A DNA stretch of 64,000 nucleotides from DUVT01 sp041675865 (lineage in GTDB: Bacteria; Bacillota_I; Bacilli_A; ML615J-28; CAG-698). How positions within the stretch are numbered: position 1 is the first letter of the stretch; every line of letters begins with the position of its first letter. This document shows, piece by piece, positions 17,458 through 26,355 of the stretch. A model generated the notes under the pieces. That model did no database searches and was not told where the DNA came from. It saw nothing but the letters and a program-made list of their open reading frames with translations. The position numbers were made by a program, and so were the translations under genes. The DNA is taken from the NCBI GenBank assembly GCA_041675865.1, contig JBAYTA010000001.1, positions 1 through 64,000 on the forward strand, read 5' to 3'.

Positions 17458-18122
17458 GTTTTGAAAGATTAGAATTTCTTCTAGGTAGTAGTTCAATAGA
17501 TAAACTTAATAATTCTAAAGTCGCTGTTGTGGGTTTAGGAGGAGTAGGTGGAGTTAGCGCTATTACCTTAGCTAGAAATGGTGTTGGAACATTAATTGTA
17601 CAAGATTTTGATGTTGTTGCACCAAGTAATATAAATAGACAAATTATTGCTAATTATGAAACAATTGGTAAAAGCAAAGCTGATTTAGTTGAAGAAGAAA
17701 TAAAAAGAATAAATCCAAATTGTAAAATTATTAAACTTAATGAAAGATTTAATGAAAATTCAAAGTTGTTTGACTATGATTTTGATTTTCTAATTGATGC
17801 TATTGATCAAATAGATGATAAATATTTATTAATAACAACTTGTGTTGCTAAAAAAATCAATTTCATATCATCTATGGGTGCTGCAAAAAAAACCGACCAA
17901 ACTAAACTAGCTATAATGGAAATAAGTAAAACTACTTATGATCCATTAGCAAAGATTTTAAGAAAAAAACTACGAGACGACCAAATTTATGATAAAATAA
18001 TGGTAGGATCTTCTACAGAAGCTCCTAGAAAAATCGCTAATCTTGGCTCTTACATGCCAGTAACTGCAAGTATGGGGTTATTATTAGCAGATTATGTAAT
18101 AAAGAAAATAATAGAGGAGTAA
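17454..18122 (+). CDS. tcdA: tRNA threonylcarbamoyladenosine dehydratase (TcdA/CsdL family)
   Basis: TcdA uses ATP to cyclise t6A37 of tRNA to ct6A. It belongs to the E1/ThiF fold: VAVVGLGGVGGVSAITLARNG is the nucleotide-binding loop, DVVAPSNINRQI the ATP-contact region, and DAIDQIDDK the following motif. At 222 residues it is slightly shorter than E. coli TcdA (about 268), lacking the C-terminal extension. Its ATG overlaps the aspS stop (ATGA). In Bacillus the homologue yrvM also follows aspS, which supports TcdA over ThiF or MoeB; no thiS or moaD is nearby. Confidence 0.88.
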   Translation: MSFERLEFLLGSSSIDKLNNSKVAVVGLGGVGGVSAITLARNGVGTLIVQDFDVVAPSNINRQIIANYETIGKSKADLVEEEIKRINPNCKIIKLNERFNENSKLFDYDFDFLIDAIDQIDDKYLLITTCVAKKINFISSMGAAKKTDQTKLAIMEISKTTYDPLAKILRKKLRDDQIYDKIMVGSSTEAPRKIANLGSYMPVTASMGLLLADYVIKKIIEE

Positions 18123-18125
18123 TAT

Positions 18126-18368
18126 ATGTTTTTAAATATTTTTGTAAGTATAATAGTTGTTTTTTCTGTAATCATGCTTTTCTTTTTGGCTGTTATAGTT
18201 AATGGTTTAACGAAAAAACCGGATAATGTAGAACTACCTGAACAATGTAGTAGCTGCAATAATAATTCTTGCTATATTAGGTTTGATGATTCACCAAAAC
18301 CTAAAGAAACTATTCAAGAATTCTATAAAAAATGTGAGGAGAATAATGCAAACACAGAAGCGAACTAA
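18126..18368 (+). CDS. Small membrane protein with a cysteine cluster
   Basis: An 80-residue protein with one N-terminal span (about 5-27) and a short soluble tail containing CSSCNNNSC and a later Cys in YKKCEE. The spacing C-x2-C-x4-C plus the distant Cys could bind a metal or Fe-S cluster, or form disulfides (inference). It starts three bases after tcdA, with GAGGAG upstream, and overlaps the next gene by 23 bases. It resembles the FeoB-associated Cys-rich membrane proteins in layout only. Function unknown. Confidence 0.65.
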   Translation: MFLNIFVSIIVVFSVIMLFFLAVIVNGLTKKPDNVELPEQCSSCNNNSCYIRFDDSPKPKETIQEFYKKCEENNANTEAN

Positions 18369-18822
18369 TTATCTTTCTTGGGATAACTATTTTATGGGGG
18401 TAGCTATTCTATCTAGTATGCGAAGTAAAGATCCTAATACTCAAGTTGGTGCATGTATAGTTAATCAGAAAAAAAGAATAATAGGTATTGGCTATAATGG
18501 ATTACCTGTGGGTTTAAGCGATGATGAATTTCCATGGGGAAATCATGGGGATTATTTAGATACTAAATATCCTTATGTTGTCCATGCAGAACCTAATGCA
18601 ATTTTAAATTCAATTGAAAAACTTGATAATGCAACAATTTATGTTACATTATTTCCTTGTAATGAGTGTGCAAAACTTGTAATTCAAAGCGGAATTAAAG
18701 AAATTGTCTACTTAGATGATAAATATAATAATACTGAGGCTGATATTGCGTCTAAAAGGATGTTAGATGCAGCAGGTGTAAGTTATCGTAAATTAAATGA
18801 AATGACATTAGAGGTTAAATAA
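18346..18822 (+). CDS. Deoxycytidylate deaminase (ComEB type)
   Basis: dCMP deaminase converts dCMP to dUMP, a substrate for thymidylate synthase. The zinc-binding motifs are VVHAEPNAIL (His and catalytic Glu) and LFPCNECAKLV (two Cys), with GYNGLPVGLSDDE as the dCMP deaminase marker that separates it from tRNA deaminases. The ATG at 18346 has GAGGAG six bases upstream and gives 158 residues; a longer frame from 18283 reads the end of the upstream gene in another frame and is rejected. B. subtilis comEB is the nearest named relative. It lies inside the long hisS operon. Confidence 0.88.
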   Translation: MQTQKRTNYLSWDNYFMGVAILSSMRSKDPNTQVGACIVNQKKRIIGIGYNGLPVGLSDDEFPWGNHGDYLDTKYPYVVHAEPNAILNSIEKLDNATIYVTLFPCNECAKLVIQSGIKEIVYLDDKYNNTEADIASKRMLDAAGVSYRKLNEMTLEVK

Positions 18823-19940
18823 TGATTCAATTTTTTAAAGATTTAATAAATGGATTTAAGAAATCAAGTGTTACTAGAAAAATATTTTATTCATCACTTA
18901 TTTTAATCTATTTTATACTTATAGCACTTTTAACTATTAAAGTTAATGTGGAAATAATTACACCGGGTGGTATAAATGCAAACATTGGAACTAATGAATA
19001 CAATATTGCTAGTCCCAATGTATTTGTAGATACTGATTACAATCCGGGAAATATTTTTACAGTTGGTGTTCATTCAAGAAAGAGAATATCTCTTTACCAA
19101 TATTTAATAAGTAAAATGAATGATGATATTGCATTTGAAGACTATGATCCAAAAACAAGTCTTTCAAAAGAAGAAGATTTAATTCTAGGTAAAAAAAGTA
19201 AAGATGTAAGCATAATAAATGCTTTAATAGTTGCCTATGAAGAAGCTAAAAAAGTTGATGATAATATAAATATTGATTATGAATTTGAAGGTGTTTTAGT
19301 TTCTTATGTTTTTAATAAAGATTCAAAATTAGAACCTGATGATATTATTACACATTTAAATGATCAAAAAATAGAGCCTGATACATTTAGAACTGAAATT
19401 GGTAAAATTAATAATGATGAGAATATTAAACTAACAGTAAAAAGATATGATTCTGTTGCAAAGATGGATGTTGTTAAAGAAATAACTACAAAAAAATATT
19501 TTGATGAAGCAGCTAATCAATATTTACTTGGTATCTCTACAATGGATTCATATATAATAGATGAAGAAACAGCTTTTCCAGAATTTACTATTCATAAAAA
19601 TTATAGTTCTATTGGTGGTAGTGGAGGAGCTATGCAAGCTCTAGCAATTTACAACTCAATTTTAGAAGTTGATATCACGAATGGAAAAACTATTATTGGA
19701 ACAGGTACTGTATCAGTAGAAACATATAATCCTGAATTAGTATTTGGTCAAATAGGAGATATAGGTGGAGTTAGCCAAAAAATAGTTACTGCAAATTTAT
19801 ATAATGCAGATATATTTTTTGTAAATCCAGAAGATGCAGAAGAAGCTAAACAAAAAGCTAAGGAAATAGATGCAAAATTTGAAGTTGTTGAAGTAAAAAC
19901 ATTTGCAGAAATAGTTAGTCATTTAAAAGGTGAAAATTAA
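18822..19940 (+). CDS. YlbL-family PDZ / Lon-type membrane protease
   Basis: The protein has an N-terminal span (about 20-40), a PDZ domain in the middle (EPDDIITHLNDQKI near 170) and a C-terminal S16 (Lon) protease domain with the serine in IGGSGGAMQALAIYN (Ser267) and the lysine in IGGVSQKIV (Lys320). The serine-lysine pair is the known Lon dyad. In B. subtilis YlbL helps remove the cell-division inhibitor YneA after DNA damage. Length of 372 is typical. The ATG overlaps the dCMP deaminase stop by one base, and the next gene starts on its last base, showing tight coupling. Confidence 0.85.
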   Translation: MIQFFKDLINGFKKSSVTRKIFYSSLILIYFILIALLTIKVNVEIITPGGINANIGTNEYNIASPNVFVDTDYNPGNIFTVGVHSRKRISLYQYLISKMNDDIAFEDYDPKTSLSKEEDLILGKKSKDVSIINALIVAYEEAKKVDDNINIDYEFEGVLVSYVFNKDSKLEPDDIITHLNDQKIEPDTFRTEIGKINNDENIKLTVKRYDSVAKMDVVKEITTKKYFDEAANQYLLGISTMDSYIIDEETAFPEFTIHKNYSSIGGSGGAMQALAIYNSILEVDITNGKTIIGTGTVSVETYNPELVFGQIGDIGGVSQKIVTANLYNADIFFVNPEDAEEAKQKAKEIDAKFEVVEVKTFAEIVSHLKGEN

Positions 19941-20359
19941 TGTTTAAAAATTATAAAGAACCAAACTTTTGGATTCGTGGAAAATTAGAACAAAGAAAAT
20001 TTTATGATATTAAGTTAAATACCAAAACTAGTATAATAACTTTTATAGCAGGTTTACTTTTTGGAGCAGTAATAATTTTACCTTTTGGATTAATGTTATT
20101 TCAATTTATAATGATATTTGGTTATAATTTATCTATTTTTGTTTTATATCTAACAATTATCTGGATTCTAATGATGCTCTTCAATGGCTTTTCAAATTAT
20201 TTTACTGTTAAATTAGCTCAAGCATATAATAAAGACATGAATACTTTACAAGAATTAGAACCTAGATACATATTCTTTTACCAAATACTTAATTTTGGTT
20301 TTGGATTATTTAGTTTATTCATAATTGTATTTTTTGGTATTCAACTAATAAATAGATAG
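19940..20359 (+). CDS. Uncharacterised three-span membrane protein
   Basis: A 139-residue protein with spans at about 30-55, 60-82 and 110-135 and a basic/aromatic head (NFWIRGKLEQRKFYDIKLN). The loop between spans 2 and 3 is polar (VKLAQAYNKDMNTLQELEPR). It starts on the last base of the YlbL-like gene and ends nine bases before lspA. The position between two membrane-protein-handling genes might suggest a role at the membrane, but no family was recognised. Confidence 0.7.
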   Translation: MFKNYKEPNFWIRGKLEQRKFYDIKLNTKTSIITFIAGLLFGAVIILPFGLMLFQFIMIFGYNLSIFVLYLTIIWILMMLFNGFSNYFTVKLAQAYNKDMNTLQELEPRYIFFYQILNFGFGLFSLFIIVFFGIQLINR

Positions 20360-20367
20360 GAGTATTC

Positions 20368-20850
20368 ATGATGAAGACAAGACAATTAATAATAGGACTT
20401 ATATTAATAGTAGTAGGAGTTTTAATAGATCAATTCACAAAATTGATCGTATTCAAAAATCTAGAAATGAATAAACAGTATGATTCGATCCCAGGATTTA
20501 AAATATATCCAGTTAGAAATGATGGTGCTGCTTTTGGAATATTTGCAGGCAGAATGTGGATGTTAATAATTATTACTTTAATTGCATTTGCATTCTTCAT
20601 TTATTTAATGAAAGACTTTGATTTAGTCACAAAACCAATTTATAGTGTTGCACTAATATTAATTATTAGTGGAACTATTGGGAACTTTATTGATCGTATA
20701 GTTGATGGATCTGTGAGAGATTTTATTAAATTTAGTTTCTGGCCATCTTTTGCTATCTTTAACATAGCGGATATATGTTTAACTTTTGGAGTAATTCTGT
20801 TATCTATTGATATATTGTTCGGAGAGACAGGTATAAGGTGGACAAATTAA
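20368..20850 (+). CDS. lspA: Lipoprotein signal peptidase
   Basis: LspA cleaves the signal peptide of prolipoproteins after lipid attachment. The protein has four spans and the conserved blocks IDQFTKLIV, VRNDGAAFGIF, and the two catalytic Asp regions GNFIDRIVDGSVRDF and FNIADICLT. Length 160 is typical. A second ATG follows directly at 20371; AGGAG stands upstream. The end overlaps rluD by 13 bases, a conserved pairing (lspA-rluD) in Bacillota. Confidence 0.96.
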   Translation: MMKTRQLIIGLILIVVGVLIDQFTKLIVFKNLEMNKQYDSIPGFKIYPVRNDGAAFGIFAGRMWMLIIITLIAFAFFIYLMKDFDLVTKPIYSVALILIISGTIGNFIDRIVDGSVRDFIKFSFWPSFAIFNIADICLTFGVILLSIDILFGETGIRWTN

Positions 20851-21743
20851 TTAAAATTATTGAAGAAGTTGATATTCGTCTTGATAAATATCTAATTGAT
20901 TATTTACCTGAAATGACTAGAACACAAATTCAACAAATGATAGAGAATGAAGAGATTTTAGTAAATAATAAACCAACTAAACCTTCATATAAGTTGAGAG
21001 TAAATGATGAGGTAGTAGTTAAGTATGTAGAACCAAAAACTTTGGATATTAAATCTGAAGAAATACCTCTAGATATTTATTATGAAGATAGTGATTTAAT
21101 AGTAGTTAATAAACCAACTGGAATGGTAGTTCATCCAGCATTTGGTAATTATGAGGGCACATTAGTAAATGCATTAATGCACCATTGTAAAGATTTATCT
21201 ACTATTAATGGAGTAATTAGAGCAGGGATTGTTCACAGGATTGATAAAGAAACATCTGGTTTGCTTGTTGCATGTAAGAATGATTTTACTCATAAAAACT
21301 TAAGTAAACAATTTAGTTCTAAAACAGTTACTAGAAAATACATTGCAATAGTACACGGAGTTATAAATCATAATCTAGGTAGAGTTGACGCTCCTATTGG
21401 TAGAAGTAAAGAAGACAGAAAGCTTATGGCTATTGTTGAAGAAGGAAAACATGCTGCAACAAATTTTAAAGTAATTGAAAGATTTAAAGACCATACATTA
21501 TTAGAATTATCTTTAGAAACGGGAAGAACACATCAAATTCGTGTTCACATGAAATATATTGGTTTTCCTGTAGTTGGAGATCCACAATATGGTTTAAGAA
21601 AAGATAAATCTAATTATGGACAATATCTTCATGCAAAAACTTTAGGATTTATTCATCCTAGAACTAATGAATATATGGAATTTAATAGTCCATTACCTGA
21701 TTATTTTTTAGAATATTTAGATGAAATAATAGCTAATGAATAA
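20838..21743 (+). CDS. rluD: RluD-type 23S rRNA pseudouridine synthase
   Basis: The enzyme isomerises uridines in 23S rRNA. It carries an N-terminal S4 RNA-binding domain (about 12-75) and the RsuA/RluD catalytic domain with the active Asp in GIVHRIDKETSGLLV and the late motif LETGRTHQIRVHMKYIGFP. The start is a GTG at 20838 inside lspA, preceded by ATAAGG. Length of 301 is typical. It is the last gene of the hisS operon; a terminator shared with the convergent rnhC follows. Confidence 0.93.
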   Translation: MDKLIKIIEEVDIRLDKYLIDYLPEMTRTQIQQMIENEEILVNNKPTKPSYKLRVNDEVVVKYVEPKTLDIKSEEIPLDIYYEDSDLIVVNKPTGMVVHPAFGNYEGTLVNALMHHCKDLSTINGVIRAGIVHRIDKETSGLLVACKNDFTHKNLSKQFSSKTVTRKYIAIVHGVINHNLGRVDAPIGRSKEDRKLMAIVEEGKHAATNFKVIERFKDHTLLELSLETGRTHQIRVHMKYIGFPVVGDPQYGLRKDKSNYGQYLHAKTLGFIHPRTNEYMEFNSPLPDYFLEYLDEIIANE

Positions 21744-21773
21744 AAAAAACAATCAAATTAATGATTGTTTTTT
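21744..21773. terminator. Bidirectional terminator between rluD and rnhC
   Basis: AAAAAACAATCA (21744-21755) pairs with TGATTGTTTTTT (21762-21773). T-runs appear on either strand. The rnhC stop codon lies at the hairpin loop. Confidence 0.88.
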
Positions 21774-22654
21774 ACTTTGTCTAGGTTCTTAAAATTTGTT
21801 TTTGCACATTTTGTAAGAATAGATTCTGATTGTTCTTTTAAGATTTTTGCTATAGCAAGATCAACCTTGTTACTTGCACCTTTAGGTAATTCAAATCCTA
21901 TTTCATCTGATAATTTATCCATTTGCTTTAGAAATGCGTTTCTAGCTAAAATACTTGCGCAAGCAATTGATAGATATTTTGATTCAGCTTTTTCAACTAA
22001 TTCCACATTCAACATTTTAGTTTTTTGATCATCAATATAATCAAGATATTTCTCTTTTGTAGTGAATGCATCTATAATAACTGCATCATAATCTTGAACT
22101 TTTTGGGTTAACTTTAAGATAACATCATTATGAAGCAACGCTTTTATTTTGTTCATATTATAATTTAATACTTGTGTTAAATAATTATATTTCATATTAT
22201 CTAATGATACTATTTGAAAAGGAATTATTTTTATTAGTTCCGCTGCAATTTCTTTTATTTTATTATCATCTAAATCTTTAGAATCTTTAACACCTAGTTT
22301 CATAACAGGAATAATTTTGTCTTTATCAACAAAAGCTCCTGCCACAATAATAGGCCCGAAAAAATCTCCCGTGCCTACTTCATCAGTTCCAATAACCCTT
22401 AGGTTAATTGGTACTTCAGTATTTTTTTCTTCTATCGCAACACTTATATCTAAAGTATCACAAATTTCTTTATATACATTTGCAGCCTTACTTCCTTGTA
22501 CAAGTAGAGTAAGAGTTTTATATAAAGTTATTGTCGCACCCTTGTATTTTGCTCTAAAAAGTGTATAATTATTAGTGTGTTTGATAGAATAATCTTGATA
22601 CTTTTTAATTATTAAGTCAGATTGACTATTATTTAAATTTAATGTATAACTCAT
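21758..22654 (-). CDS. rnhC: Ribonuclease HIII
   Basis: RNase HIII removes RNA from RNA-DNA hybrids. Residues 1-80 form the TBP-like substrate-binding domain and the rest the type 2 RNase H fold with VIGTDEVGTGDFFGP (first Asp-Glu), LGVKDSKDLDD, VIIDAF and KAESKYLSIACASILAR. The C-terminal catalytic acidic pocket ends near ELPKGASN. The ATG at 22654 is better placed relative to AAGGA than the ATG three codons earlier (22663). Length 298 is typical. It is divergent from mutS2, a known neighbour in Bacillus (rnhC near mutSB). Confidence 0.93.
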   Translation of the reverse strand: MSYTLNLNNSQSDLIIKKYQDYSIKHTNNYTLFRAKYKGATITLYKTLTLLVQGSKAANVYKEICDTLDISVAIEEKNTEVPINLRVIGTDEVGTGDFFGPIIVAGAFVDKDKIIPVMKLGVKDSKDLDDNKIKEIAAELIKIIPFQIVSLDNMKYNYLTQVLNYNMNKIKALLHNDVILKLTQKVQDYDAVIIDAFTTKEKYLDYIDDQKTKMLNVELVEKAESKYLSIACASILARNAFLKQMDKLSDEIGFELPKGASNKVDLAIAKILKEQSESILTKCAKTNFKNLDKVKNNH

Positions 22655-22718
22655 TTTCACCATATCCTTAATACTATTATATCATAAAATTGAATAAAAA
22701 GAAAGTTTGTATAAGACA

Positions 22719-25052
22719 ATGAATAAATACCATAAAATATTAGAATTAGATAAGATAATTTCTAAAGTAAAGGATTTTTGTTATTTAGAAGAATCAAAAA
22801 AACAACTCGATAATAATGAGTTAATGAATGATTTGAAAATAATTGAAAATACTTTAAATGAAATAGATGAAGCTACTATATTATTAGAAAGAATGCAGAA
22901 ATTTCCGCTATATTTTCGCGGTGATATTAGAAAGATTCTTACTTTAATTAGAAAGTCTCACATAATAACAATTGAAGAATTAGTTGAAATTTTAAAATTT
23001 TTAGATACAGTTAAAGCAAATATAGTTTATTTAGAAACAGTTGAAAATTTGAAAATTGAAGCTAGTTATTATAAAGACAATATTAATAAATTATTTTATC
23101 CAAAAGATATTAATTTAAGAATAAAAGAAATAATAACTCCATATGGAGATATAAATGATAATGCATCTGTTGATTTGTATAATATTCGAAAACAAATCAG
23201 AGATACTGAAAAGAATATTCAAGTTAAACTTCAAGAATTACTTGTGAAATTATCTTCAAAATTAACTGAAAGTTTAATTTCAATTAGGAATGACCGATAC
23301 GTTATTCCAGTTAAAAACGAATTTAAAAATACAGTGAAGGGTATTATCCACGATCAATCTGCATCAGGAGAAACATTCTTTATAGAACCTTTGGCTGTAA
23401 ATGATTTAAATAATAAATTAAATCAATTAAGAGAAAATGAAAAGAAAGAAATTAATAAAATATTAAGAGATATTAGCAATTCACTTGCTAATATATTTGA
23501 TGAATTAATTATTAATTTAGATGTATTAATTCATTTAGATATTGTTTTCTCCAAAGCATTATATGGATTAAAAATTAATGGGAAAAAACCAAAGATTAAT
23601 GCTAAAGGCATTGTTGAACTATATAAATGTAGACATCCTTTACTAAATGTAGAAAATGTTATTCCCAATAATGTTATTATAGGCAAAGATTATCAAGGAA
23701 TAATTATAACAGGACCTAATACTGGTGGTAAAACTGTACTATTAAAAACAGTCGGTTTACTATCTTTAATGGTTAAAGCTGGATTATTAATACCTTGTGA
23801 TGAATCAAGCAATATCATGATTTTTGATAATGTTTATTCTGATATAGGTGATGAACAAAGTATTGACCAAAACTTATCTACTTTTTCATCACATTTAAAG
23901 AATGTAATTAATATTATAGATAATGTAACAAATAATTCGCTTGTATTATTAGATGAACTTGGTTCCGGAACAGATCCTCTTGAGGGATCTTCACTAGCAA
24001 TTTCTATAATTGAATTCTTACTTGAGAAGAAATGTTTAATTATTGCAACTAGTCATTATTCAGAACTTAAAACATATGCCTTTAATTCAGATAAAATAAT
24101 TAATGCAAGTGTTGAATTTGATATTAAAACACTTAAGCCTACATATAAATTATTAATTGGTGTTCCTGGTCAGTCAAATGCATTAGAAATATCAAAGACC
24201 TTAGGATTAAATCAGAAAATTATTGAAAATGCAAATAAGTATGCATATCAAAAAGATAGTGATACTAATAAAGTACTAAATAAATTAATAAAACAAACTC
24301 ATGAATTTGATCAAAAATTAAATGAATTAGAAGATAAAGAGAATTTAATAAGTCAAAAAATTAGAGAAAATGAAGAACTAAAAATTAAGATAGAAGAAGA
24401 AAAAAATAAAATCCTATCTCTTGCCCAAAAGGATGCGCAAGACTTAATTAGAAAATCTTCAAAAAAAATAGATGAGATTATTGAAGAACTTAATTCTATG
24501 AAATTAAGAGAAATTAAAGCTCATGAAATTGCGCAAGTTAAACATGATATTAAAGAATTAAAAACTAGTACAAATATTGAAATCGAGCCTATTTATACTA
24601 ACTATGAGTTTGAAGCAAATCAAAGCGTATTTGTTGAAAACTTCGGTGCATATGGTATAATAATCAAAGAAAATAAGAATAATCGTTACGATGTACAAAT
24701 TGGGAATGCTACTGTTAATGTAGAAAAAAAATATTTAAAACCTACAGAAAACAAACCTAAAGAACACTTAAAACCAAGAACAAACGTTGTCGGGGTTAAG
24801 AAAAATGTCCCTAGCACCCTAGACTTAAGAGGCATAAGGTATGAAGAAGCATACCAAAAACTAGAGAAGTATATCGATGATGCTATATATGGTTCCTTAC
24901 AAATAATAACAATTATTCATGGATTTGGAACAGGTGTGATAAGAGAAATGGTACTTAATTTCTTGAAAACTTCACCATATGTAGAAAGTTTTCGTTTTGG
25001 CGGTGCAAATGAAGGTGGCCAAGGAGTTACTGTAGTAACATTAAAAAGTTAA
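22719..25052 (+). CDS. mutS2: MutS2 / ribosome-splitting ATPase
   Basis: MutS2 is a MutS-like ATPase with a C-terminal Smr nuclease domain; it is linked to recombination control and, in Bacillus, to splitting collided ribosomes. Walker A reads GPNTGGKTVLLK, Walker B VLLDELGSGTDPLEG, and the C-terminal Smr domain has TLDLRGIRYEEA and IHGFGTGVIREMV. A long helical KOW/coiled region separates them (about 510-700). The ATG at 22719 gives 777 residues; a TTG upstream at 22707 has no better ribosome site, and none is strong. Smr nucleases often have LDLR and HGxG, both kept here. Confidence 0.94.
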   Translation: MNKYHKILELDKIISKVKDFCYLEESKKQLDNNELMNDLKIIENTLNEIDEATILLERMQKFPLYFRGDIRKILTLIRKSHIITIEELVEILKFLDTVKANIVYLETVENLKIEASYYKDNINKLFYPKDINLRIKEIITPYGDINDNASVDLYNIRKQIRDTEKNIQVKLQELLVKLSSKLTESLISIRNDRYVIPVKNEFKNTVKGIIHDQSASGETFFIEPLAVNDLNNKLNQLRENEKKEINKILRDISNSLANIFDELIINLDVLIHLDIVFSKALYGLKINGKKPKINAKGIVELYKCRHPLLNVENVIPNNVIIGKDYQGIIITGPNTGGKTVLLKTVGLLSLMVKAGLLIPCDESSNIMIFDNVYSDIGDEQSIDQNLSTFSSHLKNVINIIDNVTNNSLVLLDELGSGTDPLEGSSLAISIIEFLLEKKCLIIATSHYSELKTYAFNSDKIINASVEFDIKTLKPTYKLLIGVPGQSNALEISKTLGLNQKIIENANKYAYQKDSDTNKVLNKLIKQTHEFDQKLNELEDKENLISQKIRENEELKIKIEEEKNKILSLAQKDAQDLIRKSSKKIDEIIEELNSMKLREIKAHEIAQVKHDIKELKTSTNIEIEPIYTNYEFEANQSVFVENFGAYGIIIKENKNNRYDVQIGNATVNVEKKYLKPTENKPKEHLKPRTNVVGVKKNVPSTLDLRGIRYEEAYQKLEKYIDDAIYGSLQIITIIHGFGTGVIREMVLNFLKTSPYVESFRFGGANEGGQGVTVVTLKS

Positions 25053-25075
25053 TTTTAAAAATTGGAGGATTAAAA

Positions 25076-25381
25076 ATGGTTAAGAAAATTGGCAAAAATG
25101 ATTTTAAAGAAGCAACTAAAGGTTTAACTTTAGTAGATTTTTATGCAGATTGGTGTGGTCCTTGTCGTATGGTTGGACCAGTTGTAGAAGATTTATCAAA
25201 ATCAATGACAGATGTTAACTTTACAAAAGTTGATGTTGATGAAGAAGGAGAATTAGCAGGCTTATTTGGAGTTAGAAGCATACCTACTTTAATTCTATTT
25301 AAAGACGGAACTGAAGTTGATCGTATTGTTGGATTTGCTCCAAAACAAAAACTTGAAAGTTTGATTAATAGTCATAAATAA
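25076..25381 (+). CDS. trxA: Thioredoxin
   Basis: A 101-residue protein with the full fold and the active site WCGPC, the cis-proline context RSIPTLILFKDG and the usual DFYADWCGPCR opening. It reduces disulfides in the cytoplasm. It has a strong GGAGG ribosome site and follows mutS2 after 23 bases, as in Bacillus, where trxA sits near mutSB. A strong terminator follows. Confidence 0.96.
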   Translation: MVKKIGKNDFKEATKGLTLVDFYADWCGPCRMVGPVVEDLSKSMTDVNFTKVDVDEEGELAGLFGVRSIPTLILFKDGTEVDRIVGFAPKQKLESLINSHK

Positions 25382-25382
25382 C

Positions 25383-25410
25383 AAACAGGGATTATATTAT
25401 CCCTGTTTTT
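25383..25410 (+). terminator. Intrinsic terminator after trxA
   Basis: AAACAGGGAT (25383-25392) pairs with ATCCCTGTTT (25399-25408) and runs into T's. Confidence 0.9.
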
Positions 25411-25428
25411 AATAAAAAAAAAATTCAT

Positions 25429-25457
25429 TTTACAAGACTTAGAAATTTTGTTATAAT
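25429..25457 (+). promoter_or_regulatory. SigA promoter with extended -10 for the Ntdp gene
   Basis: TTTACA (25429-25434), 17 bases, TATAAT (25452-25457) with TG one base upstream. It is one of the strongest-looking promoters in the window. Confidence 0.75.
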
Positions 25458-25480
25458 TAGATTAGTAGGAGAAGTGGGTT

Positions 25481-25996
25481 ATGGAGCGATTAGATATTAT
25501 TAGTTATAAACACGATGGCGAACTTCACCGTGTTTGGAAAAACGTAGTAAAAATCCACGAATCAAAAGATTTAGTAGTTATAGTAAATAATAAAGTTGAT
25601 GTTATTGATGGGGATGGAAGACGCTGGAAAACCAGAGAGCCTGCCATTTGTTATTTCTTTAAAGATTATTGGTTTAACGTAATTTGTATGATTCGTAGCA
25701 ATGATGTTTACTATTATTGTAATTTAAGTTCACCGTTTATTATTGATGAGGAAGGTTTAAAGTATATTGATTATGATTTAGATGTAAAATTATTTCCTGA
25801 TGGAGAGGTATTACTATTAGATAGAGATGAATTTGATTTTAATATTAAAGATTTACATTATACAAAAGAAATTCTTGATATTATCAAATATAATTTAAGC
25901 ACATTACTAGATATGATAGAAAAAAGAGAAGATCCTTTTAATTCTAAATGCGTTTATGATTGGTATAATAAATTTCTAAAAATGTCTAAAAAATAA
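25481..25996 (+). CDS. DUF402 nucleoside tri-/diphosphatase (Ntdp, YgaC type)
   Basis: The 171-residue protein matches DUF402: REPAICYFF, WFNVICMIR, YYYCNLSSPFIIDEEGLKYIDYDLDVKLFPDG and LLDRDEF. In Staphylococcus aureus this type hydrolyses nucleoside tri- and diphosphates in a barrel with acidic metal-binding residues. It starts with ATG after AGGAG and has its own promoter. The family is often found near envelope or transporter genes, but here it is flanked by thioredoxin and a small membrane protein, so the neighbours give no hint. Confidence 0.85.
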   Translation: MERLDIISYKHDGELHRVWKNVVKIHESKDLVVIVNNKVDVIDGDGRRWKTREPAICYFFKDYWFNVICMIRSNDVYYYCNLSSPFIIDEEGLKYIDYDLDVKLFPDGEVLLLDRDEFDFNIKDLHYTKEILDIIKYNLSTLLDMIEKREDPFNSKCVYDWYNKFLKMSKK

Positions 25997-26064
25997 AAAA
26001 ATTGGAAATTCTATTATAACAATGAATTAATTGTAAATAATATAATTGAAAGGAATTGATCAAT

Positions 26065-26316
26065 ATGAAAAGTACTACAAGAGATTTATTAGGTCTTTTA
26101 GCATTTATTTCACTCTTGATTTTTACTGCTAGTTTTATTTTAAATAGAATTGGCGCACAGACTTCATTTTTTACTTATGCTGGTTATGGATTAGCTTTAA
26201 TAGTTGTACTTGGAATTGCGAAAGTGTATGTAGATAAACTTAGCATGACATGGAAAATAGTGTTTTATATCATAGCAATATTTGCAATCCTTGATTACCT
26301 ATTTTCAATATTTTAA
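26065..26316 (+). CDS. Small three-span membrane protein
   Basis: An 83-residue hydrophobic protein with spans near 8-27, 36-55 and 60-82 and hardly any soluble part. The ATG at 26065 has AAAGGA ten bases upstream; a TTG at 26056 is too close to it. A TATAAT (26041-26046) precedes it but no good -35 was found, so it may be read through from the Ntdp gene. No family recognised. Confidence 0.65.
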   Translation: MKSTTRDLLGLLAFISLLIFTASFILNRIGAQTSFFTYAGYGLALIVVLGIAKVYVDKLSMTWKIVFYIIAIFAILDYLFSIF

Positions 26317-26322
26317 CATAAA

Positions 26323-26349
26323 AAAATAGCAGCTTAGTGCTGCTATTTT
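26323..26349. terminator. Bidirectional terminator between the small membrane gene and sodA
   Basis: AAAATAGCAGC (26323-26333) pairs with GCTGCTATTTT (26339-26349), loop of five. A-run before and T's after serve both strands. Confidence 0.9.
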
Positions 26350-26355
26350 CATTTA

